This document shows, piece by piece, positions 36,893 through 58,758 of a DNA stretch of 64,000 bases; the stretch's first letter is position 1, and each line of letters opens with the position of its first letter. The position numbers and the translations under genes are program-made. The notes under the pieces are model-generated. The model did not search any database and had not been told where the DNA came from. It saw only the letters and a list, made by a program, of their open reading frames with translations. The DNA comes from Salminus brasiliensis (Eukaryota > Chordata > Actinopteri > Characiformes > Bryconidae): positions 22,837,162 to 22,901,161 of the forward strand of contig NC_132898.1 in NCBI RefSeq assembly GCF_030463535.1, written 5' to 3'.

Positions 36893-39800
36893 ATGCCGAG
36901 CCAGCCGCTGCGCGTGGCGGTCGTTTGCTCCAGTAACCAGAACCGCAGCATGGAGGCTCACAACATCCTCAGGTAACGGCGGAGATGAAGCTACCGACCA
37001 AACTACAGCAAACTACCGACAACTACACATCAGCAGCTTCTTCAGAGCCTTGAAGAGAAAGGTTTAAGCCCTCAGGGTGTTTATCTGACCGGCTCCTCCA
37101 CAGAGAGGCACAAACCGGAAGAAGGAGCGTCTCATTTTGACAACAAAACCCGACAGAGGGGAGCAGATCCGCGGTTCCGATCTGACCTGGCTCCATTTCG
37201 ACTAGTTATTTATCTAGTCGGTTTTGTTCGTTTTCTAGTGTTTTTTCTCCTTTTTAAAGCCTCCCTGCTGTGTCATGCAGCCGGAAGCGGGGGAGGATTT
37301 TGTTTAGCGGCTTTAAACCCTCAACCGGAAGCTGGAGTCAGTTAGTCAGTCCATCCGTCAGTCCATCCGTCAGTCCGTCCATCCGTCCGTCCATACACAC
37401 ACACACACATCGCACACTCGCACTCTCTGCCTCTTTACCTCACTCGCTCGAGCACACAGGCGTTCACACTCACTTGCACTCTTTCTCAAAGGAGTCTCAA
37501 ATGGATCCCTGTTCCCTACATAGTGCACTACACCAGTCTGGAAGTGGATGGCTTCTGCATCTTAATAGAGGACTAACTCTTAAACAGTGAGGCTTGTGCC
37601 ATTGCAGGTCTTTCTGTTTGACCTTATGCCCTATTTGCATGTAGAGGCTGTTATTTTTGACTGATAGTACATTACATGGAGAGTAAGCCGCTGTTTGGGA
37701 TTGAGCCATTCTCCCACACACATACAGACACTTTTACAAAATGGCTACTTATCCCCTATGTAGTGCTCTATATAAGTCATGTAATGATGGCTCCTGCTGT
37801 GCTGTAGCGTGCTTGTTGCACACTATACACAGACTAAGGAGCCATTTGGATTGACTTGTTCACTCACCTATTAACTCACCTATGTTCACAGACTCGATCA
37901 GTCTAGTCTGCACTCTAGTGTGTGCTCATTCACTCGAGCATGTTCGATAACTCACTCATTCACTTTAGTGTGCACACACTAACTCAGTTGTTCACACTCA
38001 ATACGAACTCAAATCCTCACAAACAGACACCATTCTCTTGGCTGCATGTGTTCTTATACACACACAGCAAGAAAGTATCTGAACGAATTAAGTCTTTGGT
38101 AAATAGACGACACTGAGACCTCTTTTAAACACACTAGTGAGCATTAACAGTGAGATGTACTACTACTGAGTTACAGATCCGTACTCACTTTTTTAATACT
38201 CTGTTTTGTGAGTAGAGTAAGAGGCAGGTAAGTAACTGTCATTCAGAAGATGTCCTCCTCAGCTCAGGTGTGTGTTTGGTGCTGCTGAGTGTGTTGATGT
38301 GTTTGTGTTCAGCTGTTCACCGTCTCTCCATGTTTCTGCAGCAAGCGCGGCTTCGACGTACGATCGTTTGGGACGGGCACCCACGTCAAGCTCCCCGGCC
38401 CGGCTCCAGACAAGCCCAACGTGTATGACTTCAAAACCACTTATGAACAGATGTACAGCGACCTGGTCCGAAAAGACAAGGAACTGTATCCCGAGCATGC
38501 ACACTCGCGCGCGCACACACACACACCCCTCTACTGCACCCCACCATTACACTCTTTCGCATTCACTCACATAGTCTGTGCCCCAGCATCGCCGCTGCCT
38601 CTTGGCTTTTTGTTTTTTGCTTGGAAGACCTTTTTCTACAGTTGTACCAGAGCAAATACGTTTATCAACCTATAGGTCTTTGCTTCTGTGTTCCGAACGG
38701 TTGCTTGTTCTAGATATGAAGGTGCCTAGTACAGAAAAATTGCTGGGTTTTTATTTTATTAGCTTTTGATTTCAAGCCCTTTTCAGCAGTTTGTGGCACT
38801 TAAGGTCCTTGTGATGTTTGTCTTGAGGACCAGAGGTGCTTTGAGGATGGACACTAAATTAGTAGGCTAAATTAACGCAAATTCCTCTGTTTATTTCCAG
38901 CTAGGACCCTGTTTACACCTGCTCACTTCATGTGAGTAGTATATGGATTGTATCCTGATAAGATTTAGGCACATGGGTTTGCACTCTGTATAGTCAAATG
39001 CCTCTCTGGTTATGCCAGGTTCACACTACACAGACTTTTTTGGTAATGTCAGACAAAAGCCTCAGTTCAGGCATAAATCGGCACGGTCTCAGTCACTGTG
39101 TGTAAACTCCCAAAAGACGAAATCTGAGAGCTCATGGAGTCCTCAGCGATGATTTGAAACCCCCCGACAAATACCTAGCAGGTTTAATAGCTGGATCTGT
39201 GGGTGACTCTAAATCCAGTTGTGTGAGAAGTGTTGGAGGGTGGGGGAGTCTTGCACATGGCATCACATCAGTTCCCGTGTGTGTGTTTGGACAACTGATA
39301 GACTCGTCGCAGTTTTGTACTTTTCCTGCTCAAGCACACCTGATCAAACTCTCCTGTTAGTTGCCAGGTTTAGTAGGTCTTTTAAAGCAGGGAAGTATGA
39401 GAACTGTTCTGGGCACCAACCCCCATTGACCACCCCTGTTATTTATTATTTATTTATTTGTTTGTTTGTTTTAATCTCATCTGAGTGATGCCCTACGATT
39501 ACCTAGAAATTAAATCACTTATGTGCGGCCTTCTATTTACTGCACAAAGATTAGTAGTACTGGGTTAGGGTACACTATATGATCAAAAGGATTGGGACAC
39601 CTCCTTCGTTTCCCCTAGATTTTAAGAGTAGCTGTCTCTACTGTCCAAGAAAGGCTTTCTAATAGACTCTGGAGCATTGCTGTGAGGACTTGCTTACATT
39701 CCGTGATAAGAGCAGTTAGTGAGGTCAGGAGGTTGGATGATCACCACCCCAACTCACCCCAAGCATATTGGATGGCACACCATTATTCTAGAGAACACAG

Positions 39801-42800
39801 TTCCTCTGCCCCACCCCTGGCATTAGGCATGGAGCCAGCCTGCTTCAGGAAGTCCATTTCTATTGGCAAAATTTCTTAATTATTCCACCATCATCTCAGA
39901 AATGGAAGATGGATATGTTTATCATCTGCCCTCATTGCAGTCAGTGCGGTTTAATTGATGCTCTCTGGTAATTCGGTAATTTAACCTCAGCACCAGAGTC
40001 CCCGTCAGGGATTTTGAGCCCCATAACGCTTAGAATTTTGCCATAATACTCATTTACATTTTTCTGTCAGTCTGTGCCCCTGCCTAGACATGATCTACAA
40101 CAAATATATTTATTTATTTATTTATATTTAAAGCAGTTTGACACTGACACTTATTCTTTAGGTTTCTCAAGATGACTGACTTGATTTGACTTCTGACTCT
40201 ACGTGTAACGTTTGCAAGTGCAGCTAATATCGGAAAGTGTTTCAGCAGTCTCTGTAAGCCTTGTTCACTGGATTAGTCTACATCTCAGTGGTGAGGAGTT
40301 TCAGCGGGACAGTGTTGACCTACAAGCTTCTCTTAAGTGCGTGACTAGATAGATTAATTCCTTTGCTCAGAGTACAGTGAACTTAAGTAGCAATTTTACT
40401 ACGAAGATAAAAATATGCTTAAGGGCTACAAATATAAGCTGTGTCCCAGTGATGACTTCTTACTAATACTAGAAGATGTACATTATGTAATAATCTAATG
40501 GTTTGGGTTTGGCAGGTTAGTACAGAAAATACCAAGGTGGTAACCAGTCTGCTTTGCAGCTGCGCTTACATTTACGCTATCCGTCTTTTTTTCGTTTTTT
40601 AATTGTTCCATGTGAGTAGCTTCATTACATGTTGCACTGTTGGATAATAGTATGGTGTCCATCATGACCATAGTATGCAAGTATCCTCAACTTTGACACA
40701 TCTATATTACATACTTCATACTCAAAACATATGCAAGGAATGCACAGTAAAGCAAATACCTTAATCCAGGTGTTCTCTTGTGTGTCTAGAACACATACAT
40801 GCTCTGGATGCAAGGCTGACTTTGTAGGGGGGGTGTAGGGTGTCCACAGTATGAATTGACACTAAGTCAGAGAGTCAGTCTGATCTGGTATGAAGTGGCA
40901 GCAGTTCTGATGAGTAAGCTTCACTGTACTGTACTATGCGTCTGTATAATACAAGCACAACCAGAGCCAGAGCTTTTCTCTTTCTTCTTTATTTAAAAAC
41001 AGCAGGTTAGGCCACATTTTTCACCTTTAGTGTGACTGACTGGATCAGGAAAAAAAGGTTGTAAAGATTTGCCATTATAGTATTTATTACTGTCTGATCT
41101 TTACTCTCTAATAACTTGGTCACATGATCAGTCTATCTCTCAGCGATGGTCAGTATATTATAGCTAGGCCAGCCTCACTGAACTGCAAAGCTGTGTTTCT
41201 GTACAAACATGACTCAAACTGGAGCTATATCATTTTATACAAGCGTACCAGAGCAAATACTTGTATGAGTGTATAACCTTTTTGTCTAAGTATTTGCATT
41301 TGTATTCAAAACAAATGCTTTATCTGGAGACTAGGGTGATCCATACTAGGGGGACCATAGCTTTGAGACCCCCCCCCCCCCCCCCTCAGTCGTCTGAACG
41401 GCGGAGAATAAGTTCTTAAAAGTGTTCTTTTTATGCAATTAATGACGCCTTGGCTTAACACACCTTACTAATTCAGTCTCAGGGTCCAGCTGCATTAGTC
41501 ATTAGTACATTAGTAGTAAGGAGTTGTTTCTCTTCGCAACCATCTTTTCATGTAATGGTAAATAGTACTGCTGGACCTATTTTGTTTTTATTGGTGTAGG
41601 GTTTTGAGGGGATTTAGGCCAGTACGTCTCAGTAGTGGTCTAGTTTTGTCTAATAGTGCAGGAACTCTGGGTGGAGCGCATTCAGTAAGCTGATTTACTT
41701 GGCAGGGGTGTCCAATGTTAACCGCAAAGGGCAGGTGTGACTGCAGGCCAAGCAGAAGCGCTTGAAGGCTGACCAGCCACACCAGCCCTTTGTGGATAAG
41801 TTTGGTCACCCCTGCCACAGATGAAGTAGAGCAGCTTAAAGAATCTGCGCTCAGTTCAGAGCCAAGGCCAGAAGCTTTCCACCACCAGGGGGCAGTAGTA
41901 CTCCATCCATTGGATTCCCTTTTAATTCCCTAAATCCAGAACTGCCCTTTCTGGTTGAAGGAGTTCGGTTTCAGAAAGCTTCTGTTTTTTTTCCTGAATG
42001 GAATTTTAAATGCCATCACCATGATAAGCAAACTAAAAGCCATTACTTGAATTAAGGGTAAACACACAGGCAGTCCCTCAATCACACCTTAACATACAAC
42101 AGCTCCAGTTCAGTCCAGCAGGTTCACTCTAACTCAACCCAATTTTTTCAAAATTCTTCACATAAAAAAAATGCTTAAGATGTGACCCAGAGTGGGTTTG
42201 GTGTGATGGAGAAACGTACCCAGTCAGAACGATGGATGGTGAATGGAACCTCTAAAAGCTCCCTCACTGAAAGTTATTACATCATGAAGACACTGCCTGA
42301 TCCCTGAGACACTGTTTTACCAGAGTCTTGAGAAGATTTTGGGTATTTTACTATCATCAGCATTCCATATAAAACTCGTGTAGATGCGAGTAGGTTCTCC
42401 GATGGGTGTGGGGAATGAATTAAATGGCTGTATTAAACTGCAGGTGACTAAGTGTTGAAAGAAAAGCCTTTATCTTTATCGTAGGACCCATGAATATTTA
42501 TGAATGATGATTTCTAGATGTTGTGGGGGTGGTTTTTGTGTTTGTTTTTTATGAGTAAAATGCTAAATCCCAGTTTGTCAAACATTGAGGTTATATTCTG
42601 GTTATATTTAGGAGGTACTGGAGCAGAGATGGTTCTTTGTTTTTTCGTTCTGTTTTGTGCACTGTGGAATAATAGTCCAGCGGCGCTGTTTGAAGCTGTG
42701 ATGCTGTTTGGCCAATAGAGGGTGCAGATGCTCCACAGTTTTTAAAGCTTATTGGTGACATTTTAAGGGAAAAAATGAAACTGATCTATCTTGAAAGGAA

Positions 42801-43207
42801 GAAGAGCTCACAATGTAGGCTGGTGCTTGAGTGACATTGAAGTCACATGATCTATGTTTAGAGCACATCAGATGACTCCGTTCTGTTTAGCGTTTACACT
42901 GTTGTCACATTCAGTCACTTTCTAAATGTTGAACCAATTAAATGTCCAAATCTAGTAATATTTGAGCACTATGTGCACATCATTGCTGTTTGTTTTTCTA
43001 TGTGTGTGTCAGTCAGTATCTATTGTGGTATTTCCTTGACCCTGCTGCTGTTCAGATACACACAGAACGGTATTCTTCACATGCTGGAGAGGAACAAGCG
43101 CATCAAGCCAAGGCCGGAGCGGTTCCAGAGCTGTAAAGAGCAGTTTGATCTGGTCATCACATGTGAGGAAAGAGTGTATGACCAGGTCCTAGAGGGTGAG
43201 CAGATTA

Positions 43208-43252
<45 letters not shown>

Positions 43253-44305
43253 GGTTTGCTTTCAGATCTCAGTGATGGGGTGCATGTGACCTTGAGTTTA
43301 GATATGCTACAATGAGAGCCACTGTTCTGAAGAGTCACTGAAGAGCCAACCACAGTGTGTTTAACTGTGTGCTGTGACCGTCCTGAGCAACCACAGCTCC
43401 AGACAAGTGTGTGGGTGTTTCAAAGAAGCGTGTTCATTAAATCAACATAAGAAAATTCATCAAAATAATGCAGCCTAAACCCAGCCTGCTTCTAGAGAAC
43501 TTGTAGCTGCCCAGAAGAGTTCTAGAATGAGTTCCAAAATGTGAGAGTTCTGTGATGTAAGTAATTGCAACAGTTCCAGAATGCAAGTAATTGTGAGGGT
43601 TTTGAAATATGAGTAATGCTGAGTTCTGGAATTTAATATTTCTAGAATGCGAGTGTTTGTGAGAGTTCTGGAATTTAATATTTCTAGAATGCGAGTGTTT
43701 GTGAGAGTTCTGGAATTTAATATTTCTAGAATGCGAGTGTTTGTGAGAGTTCTGGAATTTAATATTTCTAGAATGCGAGTGTTTGTGAGAGTTCTGGAAG
43801 GTAAGTCATGGTGAGAGAAATGCAAATTCTTTGTGAGAGTTCTTGGTTTGGCTGGTGTTGCTGAGCACTGCTGATCTAATGTTAGTCTGTTAATGTAAAA
43901 CGTAGGGGAGTGTGTAAAACTGAGTGTGTGGGTTTGTGTTTGTTCTCATCAGACCTGAACTCCCGTGAGCAGGAGACGTTCCAGCCTGTGCACGTCATCA
44001 ATGTGGACGTCCAGGACAACCACGAGGAGGCCACACTCGGAGCCTTCCTCATCTGTGAGCTCTGCCAGTGTGTAAGTATCCAATACATACACACACACAC
44101 ACAATCCCTGTAGCACTGTGCACAGGTGAGTGACAGGCTTCAGTGCTGGTTAGAGTGTTGACAAGGCTGACTCTCTCTCTCCCTCTCTGTCTTTCTCTCT
44201 CAGATTCAGCACACTGATGATATGGAGAATGAAATAGATGAGCTGCTGCAGGAGTTTGAGGACAAAAGCAGCCGCCCGTTCCTCCACACAGTCTGCTTTT
44301 ACTGA
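36893..44305 (+). CDS. ssu72: Ssu72 RNA polymerase II CTD phosphatase, complete
   Basis: Five exons join without a break: 36893-36972, 38342-38485, 43056-43195, 43953-44071 and 44204-44305. All introns are GT-AG. The product is 194 aa, the same length as the human protein. Ssu72 is a nuclear cysteine phosphatase that removes Ser5 (and Ser7) phosphates from the RNA polymerase II C-terminal repeats and works with the cleavage-polyadenylation machinery. The catalytic CX5R loop is VCSSNQNRS, with Cys12 and Arg18. The general-acid region is NVDVQDNHEEA in exon 4, and the last residues are HTVCFY. The upstream 200 bp are CpG-rich with two CRE-like sites, as expected of a housekeeping promoter. A polyadenylation signal at 46690-46695 suggests a 2.4-kb 3' UTR. 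Intron 2 is the longest (4.6 kb) and contains dispersed repeats. Confidence 0.97.
39571..39890. mobile_element. Non-autonomous repeat of the ATTGGGACACC family in ssu72 intron 2
   Basis: TACACTATATGATCAAAAGG at the start and CTGTCTCTACTGTCCAAGAA inside match the copy at 1138-1400. The part at 39735-39800 corresponds, inverted, to the CCATCCAATAT segment of the 20053 copy. Confidence 0.55.
39900..43050. other. ssu72 intron 2, mostly unique sequence
   Basis: No exon was recognised. A poly-C run lies at 41371-41386 and a CTCF-like motif (CCACCAGGGGGCAGTA) at 41882-41897. Confidence 0.5.
43210..43249. repeat. (TG)20 microsatellite just inside ssu72 intron 3
   Basis: The run starts 14 bp after the exon 3 donor. 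Confidence 0.93.
43610..43800. repeat. 42-bp minisatellite in ssu72 intron 3
   Basis: Four nearly identical units, each GAGAGTTCTGGAATTTAAT then ATTTCTAGAATGCGAGTG, lie in tandem. Their near identity suggests recent expansion or homogenisation. Confidence 0.92.
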
Positions 44306-44317
44306 CCACTGAATAAT

Positions 44318-44319
<2 letters not shown>

Positions 44320-44357
<38 letters not shown>
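44320..44357. repeat. (CA)19 microsatellite in the ssu72 3' UTR
   Basis: The run starts 15 bp after the stop codon and a second one lies at 44428-44451. Both would be transcribed. Confidence 0.92.
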
Positions 44358-44358
<1 letters not shown>

Positions 44359-45047
44359 TGACACTGAACACATGCAATAGTCATAGGTCCATACACACAC
44401 AGAAATTGATTGCCTTCTCTTTACATATACACACACACACACACACACACATCAATACAGGTCTCCTAGTCTAAACCTCAGACCTGTGCTGGTCTGGTCG
44501 CTGTTCGGTCTAGCAGAAAAGATGTGAACTGGTACAGAAACACACAGGCAACCACCTCAGGCCATCCAGGGAGATTGCACACAACATTATTTCTCGTTTA
44601 GCTGGATAACTTCTGCCCAAAGGTTTTCATTAAGCCTTGCATTTTTAATAACAATAATATAAGTAATAATTATCTTTCATACGCAAACATGCATCTGACT
44701 GAATCGCATTAAACAAACAAGACTGTAAATAAACAGCAAATGGCCAGTACATTGTTTTGGCTTCTATCCAAATCATACCTTCCTGGAAGCTGTGATTTGG
44801 ATCAAACAAGCTGTTTATGGCGATATTGCACCATCATTTAGCTGGATAAATTAAGCCAAAAGTCAGGATTATCTGATTTTAATCAGACTTTCCTCGGTTT
44901 TGCCTCAAGTTATTCAGTGAATATAGCCTCAAGAACCCATGCAGAATCCACACTGACCTCAGCCTTCTCACACCACACCATCCCGTCACACTGAATCACC
45001 CAAACAACATTCTAAATACCAACTGACAGCTTCTGCACCTGGAGTTT

Positions 45048-45084
<37 letters not shown>

Positions 45085-45191
45085 CACATTCACTTCAGTC
45101 ACATCATTAGCATCATATTTACAATTTACATTACTTTTTTTTATTATTATTATTCGTTCCCCTTTAATCAGACCCACCATGGTTTATAGTG

Positions 45192-46113
45192 AGCTGTTTT
45201 AGCCTAAAGGATACAAATCGTAACTCAACTTTTACTAGTAAAAATTCACATTTTTAAAGATATGCACAATTTTTACTAGTAATATCAGATGTACAGCCGT
45301 TCCACTTATACATAATGTAAGTCTGCCTTCTCGTGCATTACAATAGATATACATGGAATCTCAATATCTGTAATAATAAAAATGTAATTAAACTCCAATT
45401 ACAGATTTACCAGTATAAAAGTAGTAGTACTAATTATAGGCCTTTACTAATTCTGACTAGCAAAATGTTGGATCATTTAAAAAATATATATATTTATATA
45501 TTTATATTTATAATAGTTGGTATACTGGTTAAAACCTTAATTGTAGTCAAGATCTTTTGAGATCTGAAACTAAATTAGAGATATTAAATTACCATTTGTC
45601 AGAATGAATTTATATGGAGCTATTTACAAGTCAGAATTACGGAGTAGGTATCAGCTCCACATGTCCGTAAATTAATTTTGACTGCTGAAAATGATAATTC
45701 AGGATCTCTCTAATTTTGTAAATTAATATGAATTCAGATATGTGCGGTTTCACATCTCTTGCAATGTAATTGTAGATATTTATAATCTGGGTTTGGACTG
45801 GGCATAATTAATGTCAGACGACAGTTTCTGCTGGTTAGAATTTTGTATATATCCGTAATTGGAGTTTTTCCTGGATTAATGCAATTCTTGATTATCATTA
45901 GAAAATGATATTCCCTGTAAATCAGCGGTAACACAAGACTAGTCAGAATTACATTACACACAGTATGCAGTTCTGGAAATATGACTACTCAATTTCTTCA
46001 AAAAGATTTAGATCTGATATTACTAGTAAAAATTATATAGTTATCTGAAATTAGAACATCTACAAAAATTGTTAGGGTTTGTTTTGCTGCTCATGTTTTA
46101 GGCTAAAACAGCT
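45192..46113. mobile_element. 922-bp foldback/MITE-like element in the ssu72 3' region
   Basis: AGCTGTTTTAGCCTAAA at 45192-45208 is exactly inverted at 46097-46113. Further inverted matches lie inside, for example TTACTAGTAAAAATT near 45228 and 46019, and AAACTCCAATTAC near 45390 against GTAATTGGAGTTT near 45855. It has no coding capacity. It lies between the ssu72 stop codon and the polyadenylation signal at 46690. Confidence 0.7.
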
Positions 46114-46689
46114 GTAACGGTTACACATTAGAACACAATATATTATACATAATTATATTTATCACTTTTCCCCTTGTTTGTTTTGCCTTCTCATTTCTAA
46201 AAGCGGCAGTTTCATTCTCCAGCTAAACATTTTGTTCTTTTTATTATTGTTATTAATTTGTTTTATATAATTAATATGACGACCCTATTTGCGTTGGTGT
46301 GTTTGTGTGTATTTGTGCAGATTGGGGTCAAAGGGTCAGATTTGAGTGAGAAGTGTATGTGTGTGTGACTGTCTGAGTGAACTAGTGTTTAAAAATAAGA
46401 ACATTTTTACTTGAACTGATGACAATGACAACGATGATGATGATGATGATAATGAGTTTCTGATGGTCTCTCTGTAATTTCTATTATTTTTGTTCATAGC
46501 TATTTAAACCTTATTTGACTTGGATAAATATATAGAATGAGTTGTTTTTTGTTTTGGATTTTTTTTTCCGTTTTTTTCTCTTTTTTTTTTTTCTTTTGTA
46601 AATTGAAAACAAGTATAATTGTAAGCGGAAAACGCGCAAGTCCAGAGTGCCTGAACTTCTTTGTGTAAATATTAAGCTTAAAAATGCAA

Positions 46690-46695
46690 AATAAA
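46690..46695 (+). terminator. Polyadenylation signal, probable end of ssu72 3' UTR
   Basis: A canonical AATAAA lies here, followed about 15-35 bp downstream by a TG/T-rich stretch (CTGCTGTCTTTATTT). No other gene on this strand intervenes between the ssu72 stop codon at 44305 and this signal. A shorter transcript cannot be excluded. Confidence 0.45.
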
Positions 46696-46747
46696 CCTCT
46701 GAAGAAAATGCAACCAATCTGCTGTCTTTATTTACCGAGTAACAATC

Positions 46748-46915
46748 TGTGGCCACTTTATCAGAACCCCCCTTGACTCCATTCATTCAGATGTCTGATG
46801 GTTGTCTCTCTCTACTGATAATGGGTCGAGGGAGTCTGATAAACTGCAGTCTGTAACTGAATACCTACAAAGTGCACCGGTATGGTCACCAGGCCAACTG
46901 AGCTATTTACTGATT
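46748..46915. repeat. Fragment of a related dispersed repeat after ssu72
   Basis: It begins TGTGGCCACTTTATCAGAAC and continues with CTGCAGTCTGTAACTGAATA and ACAAAGTGCACCGGTATGG, text typical of the same large MITE family. Confidence 0.45.
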
Positions 46916-47209
46916 AGCTAATGGGACATAAACTCAAATCAATCAAGATAATGGAACAACAGTTAACACACACGCTTAGAATGTGAGCTGAGGTGTGTGA
47001 TCTGCATGCATTATTACTGCAGGTAAAGCAGCCCGGTGTCAGTAACCCCCTGCAGGTATCACTGACCTGGTTGTGTTTCACAGGTGTGTTTACCTGTGCA
47101 GGTAAAGTCTAGGAAGGGTGGCAGAGAGTGTGATGTGTGAGTGTGGCTGTAGTATGTATAGTGTATGGGTTGTGTGTGTGTGTGTGTGTTTGGAAACAAA
47201 TATACATTG

Positions 47210-47773
47210 CATAAATAAATAGTAACATTTAAAAACATATACAGTATGTTTAACACTATTGAACATGGTCCACAGTAAAGTATTGTAATGTGTATAGACT
47301 GTAAATGTAGACTGTAAAATTTAAAAGAAAGAAAAGTAATATAAAAAAGCTTACAAATGGTGAACGTAAAATACTGTTCAATTGGAAGAATATACTGTGG
47401 TCAGTTACTACAATTTAAAAATATATACAGTAGAAATGACACTTAAATTAGAAAATGATGCATTATATACATAAAATATACATTAAGGTAATAATAGTGA
47501 AAAGACTGATAAATGATTGGAAAAGTATAATACTGTAAAGTCAAATAATATACAGATAAAATGTGACACTAAAATTGAAACATAAAGGTATAATAATGTA
47601 CAAAAATACTGTAAGTTTAGAAGGTGTGATACAATGTTTAAAATGATACAATGTGTAAAATGTAAAGTTTGAAAAATATACAGTAAGTAAAATACTGTAC
47701 TATACTTATAGATATAGTACAGTATTTTACTTACTATATATTACATATAACTTTACATATATATTACATATAA

Positions 47774-47812
<39 letters not shown>

Positions 47813-47850
47813 AAATAGTGAACATATATTAAAAGTGTAATAAGTAGATA
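47210..47850. repeat. AT-rich degenerate TACTGTA/TATACAG repeat upstream of tmem240
   Basis: Words such as ATACTGTAAA, TATACAGTA and GTAAAATACTGT recur throughout. It includes a perfect 23-bp hairpin at 47682-47735 and ends in a TA microsatellite (47776-47806). Confidence 0.65.
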
Positions 47851-48275
47851 ATAAAGTAGGTAAATGGTAGTAATAAAATATCTGCCCTAATAATTCTGCC
47901 ACAGATCAGACCAGCTGTACAGTGTGTGTATCTGTGCAGTGTAGTGCGTGTTCAGTGTTTACTGTGTGTGCTGACTACACGTGTATCGTATGTGTGTGTG
48001 TGTGTGTGTGTCTGAGTTCAGCTCTTCCCGCCAGAACCGTTAGGGGGCGCCGCGGTGGGAGGCGCGCGCCAGCGGAAGTATATGGCGCGGAGGGGAGCGC
48101 GAGGTACCGTTCTGTAGAGCCCGCGGAGCCTCACGCGCTGCTGTGTGTCTGTGTGTGTGTGTTAGTGGGAAAGCAGGGGCACGAGGGGGCAGTTAGAGCC
48201 CCGCGCGCGCGCAGGCATGGGGGCTCGGGCTGGTGTGACGTCGTGATCGATGGAGCTGCAGTGAGGAGGAGGAGG

Positions 48276-56785
<8,510 letters not shown>

Positions 56786-56793
56786 CACACACA

Positions 56794-56824
<31 letters not shown>
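56786..56824. repeat. CA microsatellite directly after the tmem240 stop codon
   Basis: CA units with one AAC interruption begin at the base after the TAA stop. Confidence 0.92.
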
Positions 56825-56828
<4 letters not shown>

Positions 56829-57699
56829 ACGAGTACCTGAGTAAGATGAATCCACCTGCAGTTACAGAGCACAGTGTGGCTTTAGGCTTGGACACAATTA
56901 GCATGCTGTGTTAGCATCACACTTGAATGTCTCTGAATCCTCTGAACAACAAACTCATTAAGGAGCTGAAATAGGAACAGTGCTACATGCTAAGCTAACA
57001 CTCCTGCACACTATATAAGAGTCCTGTATAAGACTGACCTCAACAAAACACCTTAAACCGATCAGCAGCCTTTGTTAAAAGATGTTAGCTTATTGTGTTT
57101 AGCACTTTTAAGCTAAGTAGCTTAAGTAGCTGGTGTTGTTTGCTAACAATATTGAAGTGGGTGAAAATTGGTATTTTTTGCTCCTGGGCTCCCCCTACAG
57201 TTGGGGCGTGTAATGCACTTTTACTCCACTGCCATAAATGCAATTCAGGCTTTGAGTGCCCCCCCCTCATGGGCAGCTGTACAGGTGCATTTGTTGACAA
57301 GACAAGAGAGATACAAGAGTGGCATCTGTAGTGCAAGAAGCATGTGGACTAAGGTGGTAGAGTAAGATTTTACACGTATATGACTCGGGTTACGCAACGT
57401 TACGCAGTTCTAGCGAAAAGTCTCGTGCAGCTCCAACAAAGTTCCATAGTGCAGTAGCAGCGCGTCGGCCAGGAGTGGAAATGGCCGAGACGCCATTGTC
57501 CATGTTACAGTCAGTGGAGCATCAACATGATTCTTAAGTTGATGTTTTAAGGAACAACTGATACAGAATGTTGCTAAGGTTTAATAGTTGGCTTTCTTTC
57601 GTGCAACGTCAGTTCAAAGCACAGTGTTAGCTTAGCATGTAGCATGGATGTAGCGTTATTCATATTTTGACTCCGTAACCCCTTGAACCGTAGGCTTTT

Positions 57700-58235
57700 T
57701 TAGTTTTAAAACCCATTATTTAGTAACTACTATAAATGATTCTGTATCTAGATAAATGATTCAGTATCTACAATAAATGCTTGTGTATCTACTGTAACCA
57801 GTTCATTATCAACTATAAAGGATTCAGAATCTCTATTAAACGATTCATTATCTACAATTGATGAATCCATATTTAGTAGCTACTGTAAATGCTTCAGTAT
57901 TTATTATAATTTATTTATTATCTACTATAAAGAATTCAAGCTCTTTTATAAATGGTTCAGTATCTACATTTAATGATTCTGTTTCCACTATAAATATTCA
58001 GTATTTCTAATTAAGGATTTCTAATTAATAAATGATTTAGTATCTACAATTAATGGTTCCATATTGAGTACCTACTACAAATGATATAGTATCTACAGTA
58101 AATGCTTTAGTATCTAATTAATTATGTACTATATAGGATTCAGAATCTACTATAAGTGGTTCAGTATTTGTAATAAATGATTCAATATCTACTATGTGAT
58201 CTAGTAGCTACTATAAATTATTCAGTAGCTGCTAT
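57700..58235. repeat. Degenerate 20-25-bp AT-rich tandem repeat after tmem240
   Basis: The word AGTATCTACTATAAATGATTC recurs about 22 times in varied form over half a kilobase. It is old and eroded. Confidence 0.8.
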
Positions 58236-58708
58236 GAAAATACGTAAGTTATGTGGTTTGAGGGTATAGACTTGGTGAATGGGCCACACACTGGCTGTTT
58301 GGTTTAAAAGGGTTAATGTCCTTGTATTTCAGAGGATCCAGAGACATTCTGTGGGAAAATGTACACATAACTAAACATGTGGGGTTTGGAGTAAAGGGTG
58401 TGTTGACTACAGAGTTTATGAACCTGTTCATTTCTGTCAGAAACCCGTCTCAGATCCAGGGCTGATAATACGCACTCTGTGAGGAAATACGGCTGTTCTA
58501 ACAGCTAGGGGGCGCTAACATTAAGCCACTTGCACTGAAACTGCAGGTTTAGAACTGCTGCTGGCACACATACACACACACATACATACACATATATACA
58601 ACCACAACAGGCACCTGTGCCCACTCATACACACAAGCTCACACAGTCACTTGCAGTGGGAGCTGCAGCCCACACTCACAACATCTACAAACAGTAACAC
58701 GGCTGCTC

Positions 58709-58711
<3 letters not shown>

Positions 58712-58753
<42 letters not shown>
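58712..58753. repeat. (CA)21 microsatellite
   Basis: Pure CA run downstream of tmem240, possibly in its 3' UTR. Confidence 0.92.

Positions 58754-58758
<5 letters not shown>

Noticed and set aside
37270-37590. 106-codon open frame in ssu72 intron 1
   Set aside because: It is built on a CCGTCAGTCCAT repeat and a CA run, and it lies inside a well-supported intron.
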